Below are positions 25,809 to 34,054 of a stretch of DNA of 64,000 nt, one piece after another. The notes below the pieces were generated by a model. The model had not been told where the DNA came from and did not search any database. It saw only the letters and a list, made by a program, of their open reading frames with translations. Numbering within the stretch: position 1 is the stretch's first letter; each line of letters starts with the position of its first letter. The DNA is from Arthrobacter alpinus (GTDB lineage: Bacteria > Actinomycetota > Actinomycetes > Actinomycetales > Micrococcaceae), in assembly GCF_001294625.1 (NCBI RefSeq), contig NZ_CP012677.1:3782001-3846000 (forward strand), in the 5' to 3' direction. The translations under genes were made by a program, and so were the position numbers.

Positions 25809-27272
25809 ATGCCTGTTGAATTTCTTAGTGATGACCAAGTAGCTGTGTATGGCCGGTTCTCAGGGCCGGTCTCGCAGGGCGAGTTGGAACGGTTTTTCTT
25901 TCTTGACGACCGGGATCTGGAGTTGGTTGCTCGCCGTCGTGGCGAGGGTAGCCGGCTGGGTTTCGGGGTGCAGCTTGGAACACTGCGGTTCCTGGGGACG
26001 TTTCTTGATGACCCGGTGGCGGTACCGAAAGCGGTTGTTGATTTCATCGCGACGCAACTTGGAATCGTTGATGGTTCCGTTCTGGGAGATTATGTGGAGC
26101 GGTCAAAGACGCCCTACGAGCATCGCTGGGAGATAGCCCGGGTCTATGGGTACCGACGTTTGTCGGAGCCCGAGACTGCCACGGAATTCAGGGGTTTCCT
26201 GACGGCTCGTGCGTGGACGCGGGCCGAGCGGCCGATTCAGCTCTTTGACCAGGGCGTGGCGTGGCTCCGTTCGGAACGGGTGCTGCTTCCGGGTGTGAGC
26301 ATGTTAGCCAGGCTCATCGCCGAGGTCAGGGGCGCGGCTGGCGATCGATTGTCTTCGGTGTTGGCGGGACGGGTTTCACCGGATCTTGGTCGTAGTCTTG
26401 ATCGACTGCTGACGGTGCCAGCGGATTCCCGGTCCTCGGGGTTGGAGCGACTGCGCCGTGCCCCTACCCGGGCATCGGGGCCGGAGATGGTCCGTGCCTT
26501 GGAACGCGCTGCAGAGATCGCCAAGCTGGGTGCTGGCGGCGTTGATTTGAGCGAGATTCCGGCGGGGCGCGTCCAGATGCTGGCTCGCTACGGACTGTCA
26601 TCGGATGCGTCGATGCTGAGGCGCATGCCGGAGCATCGCCGGTGGGCGACGTTGGTTGCAACCGCCGGGGCGCTGCAAGTATCGGCGGTCGATGATGCCC
26701 TGGATTTGTTCTCCGTTCTGATGGCGACCAAGCTCATCGGGCCCGCTGTGCGTGCATCAGCCAAGGACCGGATGCGATCCCTGCCCCACTTGAGGCGGGC
26801 GTCGGTGACCTTGGCGGCGGCGGCAAAGGTCATCCTTGAATGCGTCGAGGACCAAGGCTTGGGGTTGGACCCGGCAGAGGCTTGGACCCGATTGCAAGCG
26901 GCCATATCTCGGGAACGGCTGATGGCCGCGGTTGCGACCATTGAGGAACTGGCACCAGACGCAGGGGACGACGCGGACCAGGGGCAGGCGGAACTGGTGA
27001 AGCGATACGCCACCGTCCGCCCCTTTGTGGCGGTGATCGCTGAGGTCCTGCCGTTGGACGCAACGCCGGCAGGCACTGCGCTTTTGAACGCGGTGAGGGG
27101 CTTGGGGAGCCTGGTTGGACGCAAGCGGGTGACCCGGGCAGAGCTCGTGGACGAGGTTGTGGTCGGGTCGTGGCGGCGACTGGTGTCTCCCAGCCCGGAA
27201 TCGCCGGAAGAACTGGTAGATCACCGGGCGTACACGCTGTGCGTACTGGAGGCGTTGCATCGGGCGTTACGT
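25809..27272 (+). pseudogene. tnpA: B-type Tn3 transposase, N-terminal fragment
   Basis: About 488 residues of a Tn3-family transposase from its natural start (MPVEFLSDDQVAVYGRF), including the DUF4158-type N-terminal region, cut at 27272 by an A-type terminal repeat. The remainder is found at 21426-23612 on the opposite strand, and together they would give roughly 1,030 residues. No catalytic residues remain in this piece. Confidence 0.88.
26715..27272 (+). repeat. 558-bp inverted duplication, right arm (within tnpA-B)
   Basis: Reverse complement of 23055-23612. It ends at the A-type terminal repeat at 27273. Confidence 0.85.
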
Positions 27273-27310
27273 GGGGTCTTGGTAGTAATGGGGACGGATT
27301 GAGCGCTAAG
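27273..27310 (+). repeat. A-type Tn3 terminal repeat, internal, resolvase end
   Basis: Thirty-eight bases identical, in reverse, to the right end of the island (38026-38063). It overlaps the 3' end of the A-type resolvase gene. Confidence 0.9.
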
Positions 27311-27908
27311 CCTCCAGGGTCGCTTTGGCGGTGGGGCGCCGTCCGATGCTTGCCTTATTGAGGTGCCCGTAAATGGTGGAGCGCGGGACCTGGAGAAGGT
27401 CGGCGATGCGTTGGACCGTATGGGTCCCCGCGTCGTAGAGCTGCTGGGCGTGGTGGGCCTGGTCGGGGGTGAGCTTCGGGCGCCTTCCTCCTGTTCGCCC
27501 GCGGGCACGGGCGGCGGCGAGTCCGTCGCGGGTGTTGGCGACGATGAGTTCTCGTTGGAGTTCGGCCAGGACGGAGAGCATTCCGAACATCGCACGTCCT
27601 TCCGCGGTCGTGGTGTCGATGCCTTGCTCGAGGACACGTAATCCCACACCACGCTCGCGGAGGGATGCACCGAGGGTCACCAGGTGGAGTACCGAGCGTC
27701 CGAGCCTGTCCAGGCGGGTGATGACCAGCTGGTCGCCGGCCCGGTTGGCCGAGGCGAGTGCCTTGTCGAGCTCGGGCCTGCTGGCCTTGGCACCGCTGGC
27801 ATGGTCGAGGTAGATGTTTGCCGGGTCGACACCGGCGCGGGCCAGGGCATCTGTTTGGTGCTCAGGGTTTTGGTCAGCGGTGGAGACTCGCGCGTATCCG
27901 ATCAGCAT
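27306..27908 (-). CDS. tnpR: Serine resolvase, A-type, internal copy
   Basis: A 200-residue small serine recombinase for cointegrate resolution. Catalytic Ser9 lies in MLIGYARVSTADQ; ITRLDRLGRSVLH, ELQRELIVANTRDGL and a C-terminal helix-turn-helix (RIADLLQVPRSTIYGHL) follow. The stop codon lies inside the terminal repeat. It is nearly identical to the copy at 37428 but inverted. The frame extends upstream without a start; ATG 27908 gives the normal resolvase N-terminus. Confidence 0.9.
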   Translation of the reverse strand: MLIGYARVSTADQNPEHQTDALARAGVDPANIYLDHASGAKASRPELDKALASANRAGDQLVITRLDRLGRSVLHLVTLGASLRERGVGLRVLEQGIDTTTAEGRAMFGMLSVLAELQRELIVANTRDGLAAARARGRTGGRRPKLTPDQAHHAQQLYDAGTHTVQRIADLLQVPRSTIYGHLNKASIGRRPTAKATLEA

Positions 27909-28074
27909 GTGTCGATAATACCGGTGCTGTATGGTTTGACGACGTTGATTTCTGGCACGGGTTTCCGACATGCTTTCCGCAGCGTGTCGCCGACAGGTTC
28001 GGGATGTCGTCAAATGACCGTTTATCGACGCTACGTTCAGCCGCAGTGTGTCCCATTTAGCCGTTAGTTGTCAT

Positions 28075-28115
28075 TTTCAGTACTCGTCTGCACAAATTTC
28101 AGTACTCGTCTGCAC
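28075..28115 (-). repeat. Tandem res-like motif upstream of the internal A-type resolvase
   Basis: Two exact reverse copies of GTGCAGACGAGTACTGAAA (28075-28093 and 28097-28115), 22 bases apart start to start. The 789-bp inverted repeat ends just before this motif, and cargo begins after it. Confidence 0.6.
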
Positions 28116-28332
28116 GGCCTTGAGATGCCCGTAGGCGGAACCCTGAGTGGGACAGGCTTGACCATATTCGCTGCCAGGGGTTCCTGCTAGCGCCCCTGTC
28201 CGGCGCCTGTTTGACACCCTACGATCCCTGGAATACCGTTTGGGCATGCACCTTTGTGACTGATCGACGAGACCACGCGAGTCTTTTTGCGCGTTCTTAC
28301 TTTTCTCGTCTCGATCTCACATTGGATACGAC

Positions 28333-29562
28333 ATGACTCAATTACCCCAAAATTCCTATCAGGCTGTCCTCTCGCGCCCGCAAGTGCCACTAACTTTCAG
28401 TGCCGCACTTGTTGGGCGTTTGGCCTATCCCTTGGTTTTCATTCCCCTTTTGCTTGCGATCGAAGCGAGCACTGGATCTTTCGCGGTTGCCGGTGCGGCA
28501 GTTGCCGGCTATGGCGCTACTGCCGGATTCCTTGCACCGCTTCGGGCCAAGGCAATCGATCTGTTTGGTCCGCGCCGGACCTTGCCGGTCCTTACGTTCT
28601 TCTTCTCGGCGTTCCTGATGGCCATCAGGGCGATCACCGCTTCGTCTGAGGCCAGCCCCCTCCTATGTACGGTCTTGGCCGGGCTGGCGGGCGCTTTCGC
28701 GCCGCCACTCGGGCCTGTGATGAGGGTGCTCTGGAAACGGCTTACGGATGGGCCGGCGATGCTCAAACGCGCTTTGACGCTCGATGCCGTGATCGAAGAG
28801 GTTCTCTATCTCATTGGCCCGGCCGTAGCCGGTCTCCTCATCGCGGTAGTGCCGGCCAACACAGTATTACTGCTTCCAGCAGCTCTAGTCTTAATCGGTA
28901 CGGTCGGCATGGTGGCCTCAGGTTCTCTCAGTGATGCACCCGGCGGCAACGCAAAGAAGTTCTCCTCGCCCATCGAGGCCCGCCAGAAGCTGCTCGCCTC
29001 TCGGCCATTTCTGAGCTTGCTCGCCCCTGTTCTTGGGATCGGCGTTGCCCTCGGCATCATCTATGTAGCGGTGCCTGCATTTGGTGAAGTGCAGGGCAAT
29101 GTCGCAGCAACCGGTTTAATTCTCGCTACCTTCGCTGCTGGTAGCGCGTTGGGCGGAATCCTGTACGGTCGCTTTGCATGGAGTCTGGCACCCATGCGGC
29201 AACTGCCACTCCTAGCTGCCGGGGTTGCGGTGGGGTCAATCGCGATGGCCGTTGCTTCCGGCGTTGTTACCTTGGGGATCATCGCAGCATTGACGGGACT
29301 CTTTTTATAGCCAGCGATGATTGCCGCGTATTTTGTAGCCAGCAGATTTGGCTCCGATGAGCAGGCGACGGAGGTCAACACATGGGTAAACACGTCTCAA
29401 AACATAGGATTAGCAGCGGGCTCCGCCCTGGCAGGCGTGCTGATAGAAACGTCTGGCACAACCATCAGCTTTTTTTCAGCTGGCGTTGCTGCTTTAGCCC
29501 TCGTATTGGTAGGACTATTCCTTGCTCGAGCGACAATCTTCCCGATCAAACAATCCATATAG
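28333..29562 (+). pseudogene. MFS transporter interrupted by an in-frame TAG
   Basis: A major facilitator of about 409 residues and 12 membrane segments. An amber codon at 29308-29310 (after ALTGLFL) splits it; the same frame continues with PAMIAAYFVASRFGSDEQ and runs to 29562, clearly homologous membrane protein sequence. The truncated product (325 residues) would lack the last two or three helices and probably does not work. Substrate unknown. An annotation with two separate genes would be misleading: this is one gene with a nonsense mutation, unless suppressed or a base-call error. Confidence 0.8.
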
Positions 29563-29796
29563 GTCAGACACTGACTAAGAACCGGCCGACGAACAGTCGA
29601 CCGAACCCCGCCCCGTAAGCCGGTCGGACACCGGCCCGTGGATTCATGCGGGCGCTGGAGCTGAAAAGTCTCTCCATGGCAGTTCCAGAGGGGAAGGGCT
29701 AACGGGAATTCCACTCGCAAGAACAGTCGTTCCGCGCACTTCGACTGTCGGTGGCACCGGGTAGGCTAACGACACCTAGCTAAATTGGAGGCCACT

Positions 29797-30279
29797 GTGG
29801 ACCACTCTCATCCGAACGACATTTTCATCGGCGCCGATGGGGACAGGGTCGAAAAACCGTCCCTCGTCATCCACGGGGATAAGACTCTGAGCGGAACACA
29901 CAATGGATCCGTGTGCGTGCACGACGGGACGCTCACGATCGTTCAAGGCGCGAACCACAACGGTTCGCTGACCGTGCTCGCGTCCGCACACGTCACCATC
30001 CACGGCGTGCATAATGGGTCCCTGTCAGTTGGTTCCTCAGCGACGAGTGAAGTCCTCGGTGCACAGAACGGGAGTGTGCACGTCGACGACGGTGGCACCC
30101 TTCTAGTGGCAAGCGGCGGCCGCCTCGCCGGATCCTTGACTGTGGCCGGTCGAATTGAGAATGCCGGCGTACGAGGCGGGACAGTAAACAATATCGGTGG
30201 AGAGATCATTGACCTTCCGGGGTCGAAGGTTATGGAGCCACAGCTCGGTGCAGATGGAGCGAACGTCTTTCGCTGGTAG
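29797..30279 (+). CDS. HNGS-repeat protein, bactofilin-like beta-helix
   Basis: A 160-residue protein built of short repeats spaced about 18-20 residues apart: GTHNGSV, GANHNGSL, GVHNGSL, GAQNGSV, then RLAGSL and VRGGTV. Alternating hydrophobic residues and turn Gly/Asn are the signature of a right-handed beta-helix or bactofilin-like fold. No signal peptide, so it is likely cytoplasmic. GTG at 29797 has GGAGG five bases upstream; a TTG at 29785 is less likely. Function unknown; bactofilins form polymers, which is only a suggestion. Confidence 0.65.
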   Translation: MDHSHPNDIFIGADGDRVEKPSLVIHGDKTLSGTHNGSVCVHDGTLTIVQGANHNGSLTVLASAHVTIHGVHNGSLSVGSSATSEVLGAQNGSVHVDDGGTLLVASGGRLAGSLTVAGRIENAGVRGGTVNNIGGEIIDLPGSKVMEPQLGADGANVFRW

Positions 30280-30644
30280 CTCAGAGCTGCGATGAGCTCT
30301 CGAATCGTTACTTACGGTGAGGCGCATCGTCTATTGCGTGGCGTCCACTTAGCGGAACCTCTAACGGCACGACGGAGCTAGTCGTTGTTGCCTCGTGATG
30401 CTGGGGCAGTCTTAGTGTTGGGACTCTCGTGTCAGCGGTTACAGGTCAGCGGTTTGCGACGACGTCGAAGACCTCGCGCCCATGCAAACGGCTTCACGGA
30501 AGGCGGCTCAGGGTCAAAGCTGCTCTGGTGCACGGACAAGTTTTTCAATGAGGGATTCCAGATGTTATGTCACGGGCTGACTCTGGCGTACCGGCTCCCT
30601 GGATACTCTGGCTCCGCCAGGGGATTCGTATTACGATAGTACTC
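30280..30644. other. Intergenic stretch, no gene supported
   Basis: About 365 bases. A possible -10 box TACGAT (30632-30637) lies shortly before the antitoxin start at 30645. Nothing else is recognised. Confidence 0.4.
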
Positions 30645-30923
30645 ATGGAACGAAAACTACACGGGCAGCCAGTCTCGGAGGCCGAGATCGACCAGTGGGT
30701 CGAGGAAGCCGAGGCAGGCTACGACGTCGAAGACCTCAAGGCCCGCATGGGGCGCCCCGCCAGGGGTGCAACCGCTTCGCAGGTTGTGCCCGTGCGCTTG
30801 ACCACCGAGGAGCTTGCTGCAGTCATGGAACGCGCTGAGCGCGAGCATCTGAACCGCTCCGAGGCGTTCCGCGCTGCGCTGTCGAGCTGGGCGCACACAG
30901 ACAACACGCTTACCAGCTCATGA
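30645..30923 (+). CDS. Ribbon-helix-helix antitoxin
   Basis: A 92-residue protein with an acidic N-terminal half (EAEIDQWVEEAEAGYDVEDLKARMGRP) and a C-terminal ribbon-helix-helix segment (QVVPVRLTTEELAAVMERA then HLNRSEAFRAAL). It overlaps the following toxin-like gene by four bases (ATGA), the usual coupling in type II toxin-antitoxin pairs. It would bind both its toxin and its own promoter. The frame is open to 30567, but ATG 30645 gives the expected size. Confidence 0.8.
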   Translation: MERKLHGQPVSEAEIDQWVEEAEAGYDVEDLKARMGRPARGATASQVVPVRLTTEELAAVMERAEREHLNRSEAFRAALSSWAHTDNTLTSS

Positions 30924-31159
30924 TCGTTCGCGGCTCCGCGCACAAGCACGGAATCAGCGATGAGGACGGGATCGAGGCAGCCTCTTGGCCGTTCCGGGAG
31001 GTGCCGCTGGATGATGAAGATCCGCGGCGTTTCCTTCGTCTGGGATTTGATACCCGAGGCAGGCTGTTGGAACTCGTGGTGCTGGTCTGGGATGACGGGA
31101 CCGAAGAACTCATCCATGCGATGAAGTGCCGGCCGCAGTACCTATCGATGCTCGACTGA
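30920..31159 (+). CDS. BrnT-like toxin
   Basis: A 79-residue basic protein starting IVRGSAHKHGISDEDG, then RRFLRLGFDTRGRLLELVVLVWDDG and a C-terminal IHAMKCRPQYLSML. This order (helix, two-strand hairpin, IHAMK.R..Y) is typical of BrnT-type RNase toxins and relatives of the RelE superfamily. The partner antitoxin overlaps upstream. Such pairs stabilise the DNA that carries them. Confidence 0.72.
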   Translation: MIVRGSAHKHGISDEDGIEAASWPFREVPLDDEDPRRFLRLGFDTRGRLLELVVLVWDDGTEELIHAMKCRPQYLSMLD

Positions 31160-31388
31160 CAGCAACAGCTGGCGAGTATACCAACTCGTGCCCGGCTGGC
31201 CATAAGCAACACGTCATAGGGGAACGCTGAGCGGGACGCCTTGCGAGGTGAGCTTCAGGAACATGATCTTCTGAGCTGAGTGGCGGTTTCCGTTTGCAAA
31301 AAGTTTCAACGAACTCGAGTTCAGCACTCGTTTAGAAAGTCCGGCTGGGTACCAAGAACTCACAGCGATGCGGTAAGAATGAAGTGTG

Positions 31389-32744
31389 ATGAGAAACCAG
31401 CAGCATCCCCCGGGGACCCGTAAGAAAGTACTCATATGGATGGTTGCCTTGTTCGTGCTGTTGGGCCTCGTCGTCGGTTGGGCCGTGGATCGCGCAACAA
31501 ATCGCGGCGATGCACCAATGGGGAAAGCCGCGTCGGGTAACACCGTCCTCAGCGACATCGCGGGTATCTTTGATGAACAGCTTTCCGGATTTCAGGTGAG
31601 TTACACGCCGGCATTTGCCGACTACCTTGCGGCGGTTCGCCCAGGGGCACTGAATAGTGAGGCTTGGCCCGAGGCCGACTACGCCCTGTTCCATGTTCCG
31701 CGCACCTATGAATCCGATGCCAAAGCTGTCGGCATCGTGGTGTGGGTTGGCGAACTGGGAACCGCGACCGGGAGGGCAATGCTCTGCGCGGAGGTTGGCG
31801 TCGATCGTGCTGGGGCACGGATCCACTTGCAGGAGACGCGCTGCCCGGACAACGTGCCGTCCGAACCAGGACAGACCGACGCACCCCAGGAAAGGGCCGC
31901 GGTATTGGATCTGCCTGTAAAGATTCGAAGCAGTCTGGTGACGGGGCAGCCGGCGAAACGCGGCATGACCATGGCAGGGGTCCTCCCAGCGAATCCGGCC
32001 CGAGCCGGAGGACAGTGCTCCGCAAATGAACTGGACGCAACCTTTGACTCGGGCAATGCGGCAGGGAATACGGATGACTACATCCTTCGCGTGCAAAACG
32101 TTTCGGCAGAACCGTGTGAGCTATCGGAAGCGACCGGTATCGAAATCAACCAAGGCACGGAAATCCTTCGTCCACCATGGACTCAGCGTAGCTCCACCGT
32201 GACACTGCAACCATGGGAGTCTGCTGCGTCGGCAATATCATACAGGCCCGACGACATCTCATCGGAACACCAGATCATCACACTGCACCTGCCAGACGGC
32301 GATGTGATTGTGGGAGCGCCCGCCGGCCCCTCTGGAAGGGTGCTTGCGGTTTCGAAGTCAACCCAGATCAACGCGACACCATGGGAAGTTGTTGGGTACG
32401 GCGTAGGCGTTGGAACATGGGAGAACGGGTACGCCTTTGTCCATATTGCACCGCCTTGTCAGTCCCAGCAACTTGCAGTGACCACACCCCGACCGGAGGG
32501 CTCCTCGTCAGAGCAGGACGAGGCAGAGGAGCTCCCGTATCGGCTGTTGAACATCAGCACGGGCACGTGCCGCATTGATGCGGGCAGCTTTGCCGGCCTC
32601 GATACCGTGCCACCGTTAGACGTTGCAGCCGCGGTCGTGTTGCAGCCAGGAACCGCCGTCGATCTCGGCATCACTGGCGGGGCCCCGAATCTTTTCGACA
32701 TCTTGGTCGTTGACGGAGTTCAGGTAAGCACAAGCGTTCGATGA
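31389..32744 (+). CDS. Membrane-anchored DUF4232-like protein
   Basis: A 451-residue protein with one N-terminal membrane segment (VLIWMVALFVLLGLVVGWAV) and a long extracytoplasmic part. The middle contains CSANELDATFD ... LRVQNVSAEPCELS, resembling the DUF4232 beta-sandwich with its paired Cys; a second similar unit (PCQSQQL ... LLNISTGTCRIDAGSFAGL) follows. ATG at 31389 follows an ATG-like start at 31386. Function unknown; an anchored cell-surface role is inferred. It stands alone between the toxin-antitoxin pair and the convergent deaminase gene. Confidence 0.65.
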   Translation: MRNQQHPPGTRKKVLIWMVALFVLLGLVVGWAVDRATNRGDAPMGKAASGNTVLSDIAGIFDEQLSGFQVSYTPAFADYLAAVRPGALNSEAWPEADYALFHVPRTYESDAKAVGIVVWVGELGTATGRAMLCAEVGVDRAGARIHLQETRCPDNVPSEPGQTDAPQERAAVLDLPVKIRSSLVTGQPAKRGMTMAGVLPANPARAGGQCSANELDATFDSGNAAGNTDDYILRVQNVSAEPCELSEATGIEINQGTEILRPPWTQRSSTVTLQPWESAASAISYRPDDISSEHQIITLHLPDGDVIVGAPAGPSGRVLAVSKSTQINATPWEVVGYGVGVGTWENGYAFVHIAPPCQSQQLAVTTPRPEGSSSEQDEAEELPYRLLNISTGTCRIDAGSFAGLDTVPPLDVAAAVVLQPGTAVDLGITGGAPNLFDILVVDGVQVSTSVR

Positions 32745-32798
32745 GCGTCTTCGAGCTACTGACGTCCTATTTGGGGAACGTTTACCGGACGTCCTAAT

Positions 32799-33239
32799 TC
32801 AGACTTGCTCGGCAAGGTAGTCGTAGCTGAACGGCAAGAGGTCGCTGGCAATAACGCTCACAAGTCCATGTGGCGTATCGAGGATTACGCGGATTCCTGG
32901 GTAGTAATCAACAAGAATCTGCCGATCCCGCCCGCACGGGCTTTTCACGCCTCGGTCATGATTTCCAACGGCCACAATGTGAGTTAATTCAGCTGCACCT
33001 GCGGAGCGCGCTGCTCCGAGCGCGACGAGCTCAGCGCAGGGACCGCCGGTGAAGTGGTACAGATTCACGCCTGAAAAGGTCCGTCCGTCTTTTGCTCGAA
33101 CCGCAGCGCCCATTGTGTGCACACCATCTTCCCCAGGTCCGGCATCAGTGGTTGCATTGATTGTCTCGCGTGCCAGGCCGATGAGAGACTGCTCGATCTC
33201 TGACAAGGGGAGCGCAGAAGCAGGAAGTGGAGTGGGCAT
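32799..33239 (-). CDS. Cytidine deaminase-fold protein, blasticidin-S-deaminase-like
   Basis: A 146-residue deaminase. The zinc/proton-shuttle motif PCAE lies in YHFTGGPCAELVAL near residues 61-74, and the second motif is SPCGRDRQILVDY. The first part (GVNLYHFTGGPCAE) resembles blasticidin S deaminases more than housekeeping Cdd. In the second motif the usual second Cys (PCxxC) is Asp, which would change one zinc ligand. It could inactivate a nucleoside antibiotic by deamination, or act on another nucleoside. It is convergent with the DUF4232-like gene. Confidence 0.75.
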   Translation of the reverse strand: MPTPLPASALPLSEIEQSLIGLARETINATTDAGPGEDGVHTMGAAVRAKDGRTFSGVNLYHFTGGPCAELVALGAARSAGAAELTHIVAVGNHDRGVKSPCGRDRQILVDYYPGIRVILDTPHGLVSVIASDLLPFSYDYLAEQV

Positions 33240-33319
33240 ACCCCAATAGTACGAGGGCTAGTGTCCGCATCGGCTGTTCCACTGGGGGAATGTCGTACGG
33301 GATGCCCTTGACGGATCCT

Positions 33320-33994
33320 TCAGTGGGCAGATCTCACCCCGGTGAGAAGCAGCTCGAGGCCGGCAATGAACTGGTCGCGATCGTCGTGGCGGCTGAACTC
33401 TGCTGCTACGCGGGTGAGGAATGGGAAGCTGGTGGGCTCGAGCTGCTCCCAACGCTTTGCCCGCTTTGCGAGCCATTCTTCTTGAGATTGGCCGGCTGCG
33501 ACTTGGGCGTTGCGTGTCATTTGAGCTGCGACGGCGATGACGTATGTGAAGATCGCGGTGGCCATGTTGAACTGCTGTTCCAGCGGTGTCCCGAATGCCT
33601 CGAGCGCGCTGCCAATCTGTTCGAGGGCTCGGAGTGTGCTGGGCAGAGTCGGCGCTTGTGCGAGGTGCGTTCCGATCCATGGGTGCTGCTCGAGCAGGTC
33701 GAACCAGGCCAGCGCGAGTGCGTGAACCGTGTCGAGAGGCTCGACCTCGACGGCGGTTGACGTCTGTCCCGCGGCGGTGAGTACTGCGTCGCAAGCGAGG
33801 TCGAGGAGTTCGTTACGATTCGCGACGTGCCAGTAGATGGCACCAGCGCCGGTGTGGAGGCGTTCGGCGAGCACCCGGAATGTGAGCCCGGACTCACCGG
33901 AGGCGTCGAGGATGTCGATCGCTGCTTGAGTGACTGCCTCTTGGGAGAGCGCGGTGGCGCTGGGTCTGCGCCCGCCGCCGCGTTCCTTTGCCAT
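33320..33994 (-). CDS. TetR-family repressor
   Basis: A 224-residue repressor. The N-terminal helix-turn-helix is clear (VTQAAIDILDASGESGLTFRVLAERLHTGAGAIYWHVANRNELL split over residues about 20-63), and the C-terminal part is the ligand-binding helical domain of the TetR_C group. ATG at 33994 is chosen over an upstream TTG. It is divergent from an MFS pump, and two identical-arm palindromes lie in the gap, so it very probably represses the pump until a drug binds. Confidence 0.9.
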   Translation of the reverse strand: MAKERGGGRRPSATALSQEAVTQAAIDILDASGESGLTFRVLAERLHTGAGAIYWHVANRNELLDLACDAVLTAAGQTSTAVEVEPLDTVHALALAWFDLLEQHPWIGTHLAQAPTLPSTLRALEQIGSALEAFGTPLEQQFNMATAIFTYVIAVAAQMTRNAQVAAGQSQEEWLAKRAKRWEQLEPTSFPFLTRVAAEFSRHDDRDQFIAGLELLLTGVRSAH

Positions 33995-34003
33995 GGCTTC
34001 ATC

Positions 34004-34054
34004 TTGACACAAATGGAACTATATTCCAATATGTAGTTATGGAACATAATTCCA
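34004..34054 (+). promoter_or_regulatory. MFS promoter with two TetR operators and leaderless start
   Basis: TTGACA (34004-34009), 17-base spacer, CAATAT (34027-34032); transcription would begin about at the ATG (34039). Two palindromes TGGAA-N5-TTCCA lie at 34014-34028 (spacer region) and 34040-34054 (over the start codon), 26 bases apart. Repressor bound to both would block the polymerase. Confidence 0.72.

Larger units (their letters stand above)
27273..28061 (-). repeat. 789-bp inverted repeat, left arm (A-type resolvase end)
   Basis: Pairs without indels with 37275-38063 (coordinates sum to 65336), with only scattered mismatches. Contains the terminal repeat and a complete resolvase gene. 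Confidence 0.9.

Noticed and set aside
27268..27272. TACGT as a target duplication for the inner unit 27273-38063
   Set aside because: The bases after 38063 are AGATC, which pair with 3876-3880 instead.
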